From contig NZ_KQ950183.1 in NCBI RefSeq assembly GCF_001517975.1, forward strand, positions 328,222 through 392,221: a stretch of DNA of 64,000 nucleotides, written 5' to 3'. Source of the stretch: Thermobifida cellulosilytica TB100. Lineage in GTDB: Bacteria; Actinomycetota; Actinomycetes; Streptosporangiales; Streptosporangiaceae. Positions 24,702 to 31,892 of the stretch are shown here, one piece after another (the first letter of the stretch is position 1; every line of letters starts with the position of its first letter). Made by a program: the position numbers and the translations under genes. Under the pieces are notes generated by a model. It did no database searches. It saw only the letters and a list, made by a program, of their open reading frames with translations, and was not told the DNA's origin.

Positions 24702-25721
24702 TTAACCGGCGGGCCGTTCGGCCCCGCACCGCCCGGCCCGCGCCTCACCGCGCCCCGCCCGACCACGCGTCCCCGACGCCGCACACCCCCGCCCGACGGG
24801 CACCGCAGGAGAGGGCACCCGAAAGACCCGGGTCACCGGCACACCGCTGCCCCGCAGCAGGTGCACACACGCCCGCACCCGCTCGGCCAGGTCCGGCACC
24901 GCGGCGTCGAAGAGCACACCCGCCACGTTGCCGCTGTGCGCGACCTGCACCCCCGTGCCGCCGCTGCCGCGGGCCGCCTCCTCCACCGCGGGCAGCTCCG
25001 GCTTGGGCACGGCGCGCTGGTTGCGCCGGGCACTCTCGGTGGCGACCCGGCCCAGCAGCACCGGATCGGCCTCGGCCACCGCCCGCCGCAGCAGCGCGCG
25101 CAGCTCCTCGAACGCCGCCAGGTCCGCCGCCCCGTAGCGGACGGGCGCCAGCCGCAGCGTGTCCACCGCACGCCCCCCGCCGGTCAGACAGCCCACCACC
25201 ACGCTCGCGGGCAGGGCCGCGCCGAACTCCTCCAGGACGCGCCCCTCGCGCTGCGCGAACAGCACCGGACGCTCCCCGAGCATGGTCGGGTCGGCCGCGG
25301 TCTCGGCGCGCACCGCGATCCGCGCCACCTCCCGCGCGGACAGCTCCACGGCGAAGCACGCCGCCACCGCGCGCACGGCCGCGATGACGTCACTGGTGGA
25401 AGAACCCATGCCCAGGCCCACCGGCGCGCCGCCGCGCAGCACCAGCCGCCCACCGCACACGGCACGTCCCGACCGCCGGGCGCACTCGGCGACGGCCAGC
25501 CGCGCGGCCCGCGCGGCCTTGACCCGACCGGCGGGGACCACCGCGATCCGGTGGGCGGGCGCGTGGGGCAGGGGCACGAACACGGCGCGCGTCACGGGCG
25601 CGGCCAGCGGCAGGGTGACCAGGCCCCGGCAGGGCCTGCCCCCGCCGTCGCGGAAGACGCCCTGGAGGATCTCCCCGTGGTGGCAGGGCGCCGACCCCCG
25701 GCCCAGGGTCACGGCCCGCAC
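24702..25721 (-). CDS. GHMP family kinase (PduX-like, putative L-threonine kinase)
   Basis: A 339-residue GHMP-fold kinase. The ATP-binding motif is GLGMGSSTSDV near 102-112, the serine-rich form with SSTSD used by PduX, which phosphorylates L-threonine for cobalamin side-chain synthesis. The N-terminus VTLGRGSAPCHHGEILQGVF is also PduX-like. The C-terminal GHMP motif appears as GTGVQVAHSGNVAGVLFD. The start is GTG 25721, with GTG 25712 an alternative. No cobalamin gene or B12 riboswitch was seen nearby, so the threonine assignment rests on similarity alone. Confidence 0.72.
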   Translation of the reverse strand: MRAVTLGRGSAPCHHGEILQGVFRDGGGRPCRGLVTLPLAAPVTRAVFVPLPHAPAHRIAVVPAGRVKAARAARLAVAECARRSGRAVCGGRLVLRGGAPVGLGMGSSTSDVIAAVRAVAACFAVELSAREVARIAVRAETAADPTMLGERPVLFAQREGRVLEEFGAALPASVVVGCLTGGGRAVDTLRLAPVRYGAADLAAFEELRALLRRAVAEADPVLLGRVATESARRNQRAVPKPELPAVEEAARGSGGTGVQVAHSGNVAGVLFDAAVPDLAERVRACVHLLRGSGVPVTRVFRVPSPAVPVGRGCAASGTRGRAGRGEARAGRCGAERPAG

Positions 25722-26051
25722 CCCGCGCCGGGCACGGCCGCACCACAGCCCCGGCACGGCGGGGCGGCACAACTCTGGGCGGGCACGACGCGAGCCTAGC
25801 CCCCGGCCCCGCCGCCCCGGCAGGCGGGGCCGCCTCCCACCGGGAACACCCCCACGGCCACCCGCCGACACGGGGCCGCACCCCCGCCCCCCAAGACAAC
25901 AAACCAGCGAAAAACAGGATTTTTCGTGAAGACGCTATTATCGTCGCGAAACGACAGACCGGACCTTTCCCACATCCGTCGGCTCCACCGCGAAGACCGG
26001 CGACACGCCGCAGTCCACGCCGACAGCCCGACGGCTCCCACGAGACAAGCG
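25722..26051. other. Divergent intergenic region between the GHMP kinase and the short XRE gene
   Basis: 330 bp. A 9-bp stem (25805-25813 with 25823-25831) lies in the GHMP kinase leader. An AT-rich block at 25915-25950 contains GTCG-CGAAA-CGAC, a candidate promoter/operator for the XRE gene. No gene is recognised. Confidence 0.45.
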
Positions 26052-26375
26052 ATGAGCGACTACATCCCCCCGGCGGCCCTCCCGGAAGACTTCCTGCAGC
26101 GCGCCGACGTCCAGGAAGCCCTGGCCCGCAGGGACTTCGGACAGCTCTTCCACCTCGCGCGGAAGTGGGCGGGCATCAGCTACAGCAAGATCGCCGCCTC
26201 CTGCGGCATCAAACCCGAACGGGTGGGACGGCTGGCCCGCGGCACCGGCTCCATCACCACCTACGACAAGATCGTCCAGATCTGCGACGGCATGCGCATC
26301 CCCGGCCACTTCCTCGGCCTGCTGCCCCGCCCCTGGGAGAACCAGCAGGACCCCGCCGGCAGCACCCGCCCCTGA
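26052..26375 (+). CDS. Short XRE-type helix-turn-helix protein
   Basis: A 107-residue protein beginning at ATG 26052. Residues 12-90 match the N-terminal DNA-binding segment of actinomycete XRE regulators (FHLARKWAGISYSKIAASCGIKPERVGRLARGTGSITTYDKI), ending at the usual boundary RIPGHFLGLLPRPWE. In most relatives this is followed by several hundred residues of TPR-like repeats, absent here. It is thus either a natural DNA-binding-only version or a truncated gene. An in-frame GTG at 25926 would add 42 residues of no recognisable type. Confidence 0.7.
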   Translation: MSDYIPPAALPEDFLQRADVQEALARRDFGQLFHLARKWAGISYSKIAASCGIKPERVGRLARGTGSITTYDKIVQICDGMRIPGHFLGLLPRPWENQQDPAGSTRP

Positions 26376-26477
26376 GACCGCCCGGACCCGCCGCCGACCG
26401 GCGGACGGACGGACCGGCCCCGGGGCACCGCCCCGCGCCGGACCCGCCCGCCGCCGGCCGACCTCACACCCGCACCG

Positions 26478-27689
26478 TCACGCCGCGGCCCGCTGCGCGC
26501 TCAACCGCACCGGCAGCGACGCCGGGGAGTTGATGAACACCGACCCCAGCCGCGGCACGTCCCCCTCCACCAGGGAGACCTCCGGGAACCGGGTGAACAG
26601 CGCCTTCAGGGCCACCTCCAGCTCCAGGCGGGCCAGCGCAGCACCCAGGCAGGTGTGCGGGCCGTGCCCGAAGGCCAGGTGCCGGGGACGCGACCGGGTC
26701 AGGTCGAACTCCGCGGCATCCGCACCGTAGCGGTCGGTGTCGAGGTTGGCCGCCAGGTAGGCGAGCAGCACCGGCTCCCCGGCCCGCACCGTCCGCCCGC
26801 CGATCTCCACGTCCTCGGCGGCGAACAGGAACGGCAGCGTCGCCACGCTCCCCGCCTGCCGCAGCACCTCCTCCACCGCGTCCGTCCACGCCGCCGACCC
26901 CGACCGCAGCAGCGCCAACTGCTCCGGGTGCGACAGCAGCGCCTGCACACCGTTGACCAGCGCAGACGACGTCGTCTCGAACCCGGCGGTCACCAGCAGC
27001 CACAGCGTGTCACGCAGCTCGGCGTCGCTGAGCTGGTGCTCCTCGTCGGTCGCCGACACCAGCGCCGACGTCAGGTCCTCGCCCGGCTCGCTGCGCTTGT
27101 CCGAGATCAGCTCGGTGAGGAACGCGTCCAACTGCTCACGCATGGCGCGCACCTCCTCCGGCGTGGACGGCGAGAACGCCGTGGCCACCATCTGCCGCAT
27201 CCGGTCGTGGTCGCGCTCGGGAATCCCGAACAGCTCGCTGAACACCCGCATCGACAGCGGATAGGCGAACTCGGCCTTGAGGTCGACCGGGCCGTCCCGC
27301 TCGGCCAGCTCCTCCAGCAGGGAGTCCACGACCGCGCCGACCGCCGGGCGCAGCGCCTCCACCCGCCGCGGGGTGAACGCCTTGGAGACCGGGCCGCGCA
27401 TCCGCCGGTGCGCCTCACCGTCCACGGTGAGCATGTTGTCCAGGTACACCATCGCCGCCACCGGGTGGTCGGTGGCGACCTCCCCCTCCGACAGGGCACG
27501 CCAGGTGCGCCAGTTGCGGCGGAACCGGGTGTCGACCAGCGCCTCGCGCAACTCCCGGTCGTGGGTCAGCGCCCAAACCTCCAGACCTTCCACCACCACG
27601 CGGGCAAGCGGCCCCGCTTCACGGAGCCGGAGGGCTTGGTCGTGGGCGTCTGAGGGGACGAGGACGATGGGTTCGGGGACTGCGGCCAT
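26478..27689 (-). CDS. Cytochrome P450, CYP154-like
   Basis: A 403-residue class I bacterial P450 with all canonical motifs: I-helix AGFETT near 240, K-helix EEVLR near 270, and heme loop FGHGPHTCLGAAL with Cys near 346. CYP154 enzymes hydroxylate steroids, macrolides and other bulky substrates in actinomycetes and are commonly paired with CYP157. The start ATG 27689 has TGGAGAAG upstream and lies inside the coding sequence of the preceding P450, overlapping it by 124 bp. The pair is surely co-transcribed. Redox partners are not encoded nearby. Confidence 0.9.
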   Translation of the reverse strand: MAAVPEPIVLVPSDAHDQALRLREAGPLARVVVEGLEVWALTHDRELREALVDTRFRRNWRTWRALSEGEVATDHPVAAMVYLDNMLTVDGEAHRRMRGPVSKAFTPRRVEALRPAVGAVVDSLLEELAERDGPVDLKAEFAYPLSMRVFSELFGIPERDHDRMRQMVATAFSPSTPEEVRAMREQLDAFLTELISDKRSEPGEDLTSALVSATDEEHQLSDAELRDTLWLLVTAGFETTSSALVNGVQALLSHPEQLALLRSGSAAWTDAVEEVLRQAGSVATLPFLFAAEDVEIGGRTVRAGEPVLLAYLAANLDTDRYGADAAEFDLTRSRPRHLAFGHGPHTCLGAALARLELEVALKALFTRFPEVSLVEGDVPRLGSVFINSPASLPVRLSAQRAAA

Positions 27690-29002
27690 GAGGCTTCTCC
27701 AGGTGGGGTGATGTCAACGGGGTAGAAGGTGACGGGCAGGGACTTCAGGCCGTGCGCGAACAGCGACCTGCGCCACTCCAGCGTCTCGGCGGGCACCGCC
27801 AGCCGCACGTCCGGCAGCAGGTCCAGCAGCGCCTCCACGGCGTCCACCGCGATCTGGCGGGCGATCTGCTGGGCCGGACACGCGTGCGGGCCGGTGCCCC
27901 ACGCCAGGTGGGCACGCATCCCCGACAGGCTGAGCGGGTCGATGTAGGGGGCCACCGTCGGATCGGCGTGCGCCGGACCGTAACCGATGATCAGACAGTC
28001 GCCCTCGGACAGGCGGGCCCCCTCCAACACGGTGTCGCGCACCGGGTAGCGGCCCGGAAGCAGCGTGATCGGCGGAGACCGCCACAGCACCGTGTCGACC
28101 ACGTCCTCCACCCGCAGGTGCGCCCCCGCCACGTCGTGCCGGACCTGCTGGTCCGTCATCAGCGTGTACACCGTGTTGGCGATCAGGTTCATCAACGGGT
28201 CGTGCGCCGCCGAGATCAACAGGATGAGCTGGTGCGCGATCTCCTCGTCGTCCAACGCGTTGGGGTGGACGACCATCCGCGACACGATGTCGGACCCCGG
28301 CTCCTCCCGCCTGCGGGCGGTCACCGCCTGGGCGTAGGAGAACAGGCCCAGCCGCGCCGCCTCCGCCTGCTCACCGCCGTCCCACACCTGCCGCATCAGG
28401 TCCACCAGGTCGGCGCCCTCCTGCGGCGGCAGGCCGAAGTAGCGGTTGAGCACCAGCAGCGGCACCCGGAACGCAAAGTCGGACACCAGGTCGGCACGCC
28501 CCGACTGCGCCACCGGCGCCAGCAGCTCGGTGGAGATCCGCCGCACCGCCAGCCGCGTGCCGTCGGCGGTGATCCCGCTGAGCGCGTCCACGATCACCGG
28601 ACGGTAGCGGCTGTGGTCGGGATCGTCGGAGGCCAGCGCGTTGCGGAAGTACCAGAACGGACCCGGCACCTTCTCCGGGGTGGCCCGCCCCTCCCGGGCC
28701 TCCCGCCACCGCCGCGGATCACGCGCGAACTCCGTGGAATCCTGCAACACCCGGCGGTTGGCGTCGTAGCCCAGCAGGATCCACGCGGCCACCCCCGGCG
28801 CCACCTCCACGGGCGCCACGGCACCGAACCGCTTGCGCAGCCGCTCCAACAGCTCCGGAAGGTTGGTGTCCAACTCCCCGTGCACGGGCACCGCCAGACG
28901 GTGCAACGCCTCCGGATGGGACAGGTCGACAGGGCAGCCGCCGGGGGGCCCCTCCCCAGTGCGGGACTCCGGACGGTCTGCCGGAAAGAGTGGCTGGTTC
29001 AC
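27566..29002 (-). CDS. Cytochrome P450, CYP157-like, lacking the ExxR motif
   Basis: A 478-residue P450 starting at GTG 29002. The heme loop WGTGPHACPAQ has its Cys near 373. The K-helix reads VVDTVLWRSPP near 301: Asp replaces Glu and Trp the Arg of ExxR, as in Streptomyces CYP157 proteins. The I-helix SAAHDPLMN lacks the usual Thr. It shares RFGAVAPVE and DPRRWREAREGR with the P450 at 7693. The C-terminus runs 41 codons into the downstream CYP154-like gene and is a Ser/Pro/Thr-rich tail of about 49 residues, perhaps created by loss of an earlier stop. Upstream lies a palindrome and the divergent MpaB-type gene. Confidence 0.85.
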   Translation of the reverse strand: MNQPLFPADRPESRTGEGPPGGCPVDLSHPEALHRLAVPVHGELDTNLPELLERLRKRFGAVAPVEVAPGVAAWILLGYDANRRVLQDSTEFARDPRRWREAREGRATPEKVPGPFWYFRNALASDDPDHSRYRPVIVDALSGITADGTRLAVRRISTELLAPVAQSGRADLVSDFAFRVPLLVLNRYFGLPPQEGADLVDLMRQVWDGGEQAEAARLGLFSYAQAVTARRREEPGSDIVSRMVVHPNALDDEEIAHQLILLISAAHDPLMNLIANTVYTLMTDQQVRHDVAGAHLRVEDVVDTVLWRSPPITLLPGRYPVRDTVLEGARLSEGDCLIIGYGPAHADPTVAPYIDPLSLSGMRAHLAWGTGPHACPAQQIARQIAVDAVEALLDLLPDVRLAVPAETLEWRRSLFAHGLKSLPVTFYPVDITPPGEASWPQSPNPSSSSPQTPTTKPSGSVKRGRLPAWWWKVWRFGR

Positions 29003-29116
29003 GAACCACCGCCCGCAGACAGGATCCAGCGGGAACGAAGAAAACGAGAAGACATCAGACTCATAACGCCAAGATCGTGAACAACCCTCCGCCCGTTTGT
29101 CATGCCCATGACGGAT

Positions 29117-29133
29117 ATCCCCATGATGGGGAT
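29117..29133. promoter_or_regulatory. 17-bp palindromic operator candidate between the P450 operon and the MpaB-type gene
   Basis: ATCCCCAT-G-ATGGGGAT has perfect 8-bp arms around one central base. It lies midway in the 156-bp divergent gap (29003-29158), 25 bp before the preferred MpaB start. A dimeric repressor controlling both directions is the simplest reading; no regulator gene is adjacent. Confidence 0.55.
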
Positions 29134-29158
29134 GCCCCGTGTCGGTACCATCGGACCT

Positions 29159-30121
29159 GTGACGGTCCACGAGCAGGCAGACGCCGCAGAACCGAGACCG
29201 ACCTTCGCCCTGCCCGAGGAGGTCACCTGGCGGCTGCACCTCGACCGCGCCATGTGGGTGGCAGGCGTACGCGCCCTCATGCTCCAAGCCCTGCACCCCG
29301 TCGCCCTCCAAGGCGTCTGGCAGCGCTCCGACTTCCGCACCGACCCCACCGGACGCCTCCTGCGCACCGCCGACTACGTCGCCGTCACCACCTACGGCAG
29401 CCCCGCCGAGGTCGAACAGGCCGCCGCCCGCGTCCGACACGTCCACGCCCGACTGTCCTTCACCGACCCGGCCACCGGCCGCCGCCACCGCGTCGACGAA
29501 CCCGACCTGCTGCTGTGGGTGCACTGCGCCGAAGTCGTCTCCTACCTGGAAGTGGTGGCCCGCGCGGGACTCCCGCTCACCCGCGCCGACGCCGACCGCT
29601 ACCTCGCCGAACAGGTTCGCACCGCCACCCTCGTCGGACTCGACCCCGCCGACGTGCCCGCCTCCGTCGCACAGATGCGCCGCTACCTCGCCGCGATCCG
29701 CCCCCGCCTGCGCGCCGGACCCCAGGCCCGCGCCGTGGCCCGCTACCTGCTGTGGCCCGCCCTGCCCGACCGGCTCGCCCCACTGCGCCCCCTGCGACCG
29801 CTGTGGCTGCCCGTCGGCGCCCTCGCCTACTACACGCTGCCGGACTGGGCACGCCGCGCCTACCGGCTGCTGCCCGAACCACCCGGCACCCAGACCGCCG
29901 TCACCGCCGCCCTCGGCGCGCTGCGCACCGCCCTCAACGCCCTGCCCACCACCGTCTACAACCTCCTCTTCGACGAAGCCACCGTGCGCCGCGCCGACGC
30001 CGCCAGACACCGGCTCGCCGCAGCCGGATACGACGTCAGCCGCGGCCTGCAAGGCCTGCGCCGCCCCGCCTCCCGGCCACCCGGCCGCACCCACCCGAAT
30101 CAGCCCGCCCCGCACGGGTAG
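29159..30121 (+). CDS. MpaB/Lcp-type oxygenase (DUF2236)
   Basis: A 320-residue protein of the oxygenase MpaB family, distant relatives of the b-type heme rubber oxygenase Lcp and fungal MpaB. Conserved elements are HLDRAMWVAGVRALMLQALHPVALQGV (residues 25-51), DYVAVTTYGS and LLWVHCAEVVSYL, whose histidines are candidate heme ligands. A Pro-rich basic tail ends the protein. The GTG at 29159 is preferred because upstream ATG codons (from 29102) would place the palindrome inside the gene. The substrate is unknown; divergence from two P450 genes suggests a shared oxidative role. Confidence 0.8.
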   Translation: MTVHEQADAAEPRPTFALPEEVTWRLHLDRAMWVAGVRALMLQALHPVALQGVWQRSDFRTDPTGRLLRTADYVAVTTYGSPAEVEQAAARVRHVHARLSFTDPATGRRHRVDEPDLLLWVHCAEVVSYLEVVARAGLPLTRADADRYLAEQVRTATLVGLDPADVPASVAQMRRYLAAIRPRLRAGPQARAVARYLLWPALPDRLAPLRPLRPLWLPVGALAYYTLPDWARRAYRLLPEPPGTQTAVTAALGALRTALNALPTTVYNLLFDEATVRRADAARHRLAAAGYDVSRGLQGLRRPASRPPGRTHPNQPAPHG

Positions 30122-30156
30122 CAGCCCCCACGAGGACACCCGCCGGGAGGGCCGAG

Positions 30157-31482
30157 ATGACCTACATCAACCGGACGGACGCGGGACGACGCCTCGCCGC
30201 ACAGACGGCACGCCGACTCGGCGGCCAGGACACCGTCGTCCTCGGCCTGCCGCGCGGCGGCGTCCCCGTCGCCCACGAGGTCGCCACCGCGCTCGACGCA
30301 CCCCTGGACGTCATCGTGGTCCGCAAGATCGGCGTCCCCTACCAGCCGGAACTCGCCATGGGCGCGATCGGCGAAGACGACGTCCGCGTCGTCGACCGGC
30401 GCGTCCGCGCCATGACCGGCCTCGGCGACGACGACTTCGCCGCCGTGGAACGCCGCGAACGCGCAGAACTGCACCGCCGCGTCCACCGCTTCCGCGCAGG
30501 ACGCCCCAGGACACCACTGCACGGCCGCACCGCCGTCGTCGTCGACGACGGCATCGCCACCGGCTCCACCGCACGCGCCGCCTGCCAGGTCGCCCGACGC
30601 CTGGGCGCACGCCGCGTCGTCCTGGCCGCCCCGGTCGGCTCACCCGACGCGGTCGCCCGACTGCACGACGACGCCGACGAGGTGATCTGCCCGCTGGTCC
30701 CCGACGGCTTCTCCGCGATCGGCGAGTGGTACACCGACTTCACCCAGACCACCGACGACGAGGTCACCGCACTCCTCGCCCGAGCAGCCGCCCGCCCCCG
30801 CACCGAACACACCCCCTCGCACGGCCCCGCCGTCGACGAGGTCGAGATCCAGGCCGGACCCGTCCGCCTGCCCGGACACCTGACCGTGCCGCAACGGGCC
30901 GTGGGCATCGTGGTGTTCGCCCACGGCAGCGGCAGCGGACGGAACTCGCCGCGCAACCGCGCCGTCGCCGAGGAACTGCACCGGGGCGGACTGGCCACCC
31001 TCCTGTTCGACCTGCTCGACGACGCCGAAGCCGAGGAACGGGCCAACGTGTTCGACATCGCCCTGCTCGCCGGACGGCTCGCCGTGGCCGCCGAGTGGGT
31101 GCGCGAACGCCCCGACACCGCCCGACTGCCCCTCGGCTACTTCGGCGCCAGCACCGGAGCCGCCGCCGCACTCGCCGCCGCCGCCCGACCGGACAGCGAC
31201 GCCCAGGCCGTCGTGTCCCGCGGCGGCCGCCCCGACCTCGCCGGAGAGGCCCTGGAATCGGTGCGCGCCGCCACCCTGCTCGTCGTCGGCGGCGACGACC
31301 AGACCGTCCTCGACCTCAACCGCAGGGCCCGGGTGCGGCTGCGCTGCGAGCACCGGCTCACCGTGATCCCCGGCGCAGGCCACCTCTTCGAGGAGCCGGG
31401 CGCGCTGACCACCGTCGCAGAACTGGCCCGCGACTGGTTCACCACCCACCTGGCCGCGGCCCCGCGCCCGGCCCGGCGCTGA
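30157..31482 (+). CDS. Phosphoribosyltransferase-alpha/beta hydrolase fusion protein
   Basis: A 441-residue two-domain protein. The N-terminal PRTase domain (about 1-205) has the PRPP loop TAVVVDDGIATGST at 125-138 and VLGLPRGGVPVAHEVA. The C-terminal dienelactone-hydrolase-like domain (about 225-441) has nucleophile elbow GASTG with Ser near 332, acid GGDDQTV near 379 and GAGHLFEE with His near 409. Each domain is known as separate adjacent genes in many actinobacteria and proteobacteria; here they are one chain. The function is unknown. ATG 30157 has GGGAGGGCCGAG upstream. A DUF3099 gene follows after 41 bp. Confidence 0.85.
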   Translation: MTYINRTDAGRRLAAQTARRLGGQDTVVLGLPRGGVPVAHEVATALDAPLDVIVVRKIGVPYQPELAMGAIGEDDVRVVDRRVRAMTGLGDDDFAAVERRERAELHRRVHRFRAGRPRTPLHGRTAVVVDDGIATGSTARAACQVARRLGARRVVLAAPVGSPDAVARLHDDADEVICPLVPDGFSAIGEWYTDFTQTTDDEVTALLARAAARPRTEHTPSHGPAVDEVEIQAGPVRLPGHLTVPQRAVGIVVFAHGSGSGRNSPRNRAVAEELHRGGLATLLFDLLDDAEAEERANVFDIALLAGRLAVAAEWVRERPDTARLPLGYFGASTGAAAALAAAARPDSDAQAVVSRGGRPDLAGEALESVRAATLLVVGGDDQTVLDLNRRARVRLRCEHRLTVIPGAGHLFEEPGALTTVAELARDWFTTHLAAAPRPARR

Positions 31483-31523
31483 ACCGCCCGGACCGCCCGA
31501 CCAGAAGGAGGAGGCGAAGGACC

Positions 31524-31793
31524 GTGGCCGTGCACCGGTGGAGCAGCACCGCGCTACGGCGCTGGCGCGGCCAGCCGCGCCGCAGACGGCGCTACGAGGC
31601 GCTGATGGCGGCATGCCTGCTGCTGTTCGCACTGTCCGCGCCGGTCGGCATGCTGCTCGGCGCGGGCTGGGGCCTGGCGATGTGCGTGGCCGCAACCGCC
31701 ATCCCGCCCGTCGCCGTGGTCATCGCCAACACCGCCGACCCCCGCGACCCCAAGGACCACGACGCCCGGTACGGCCCCAACGCGCCCCGCTGA
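31524..31793 (+). CDS. DUF3099-like small membrane protein
   Basis: An 89-residue protein: a basic N-terminus (RRWRGQPRRRRRYE) then two hydrophobic segments (about 27-45 and 48-68) and a charged end DPRDPKDHDARYG. Size and layout match DUF3099 proteins of actinobacteria, of unknown function. The start is GTG 31524 behind GGAGGCGAAGG. It is probably co-transcribed with the PRTase-hydrolase gene. Confidence 0.7.
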   Translation: MAVHRWSSTALRRWRGQPRRRRRYEALMAACLLLFALSAPVGMLLGAGWGLAMCVAATAIPPVAVVIANTADPRDPKDHDARYGPNAPR

Positions 31794-31892
31794 GCCGGGG
31801 ACCGGACGCGGCCGACCTCCGGCTCAGCGCACCATCGGCCATGGCACCAGGGCCGTTTGCGGCACCGGCCATGGCCACGGGGCAGACGGCGC

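Noticed and set aside
25722-26051. Cobalamin riboswitch upstream of the PduX-like gene
   Set aside because: No B12-box sequence or conserved core could be found on either strand by reading.
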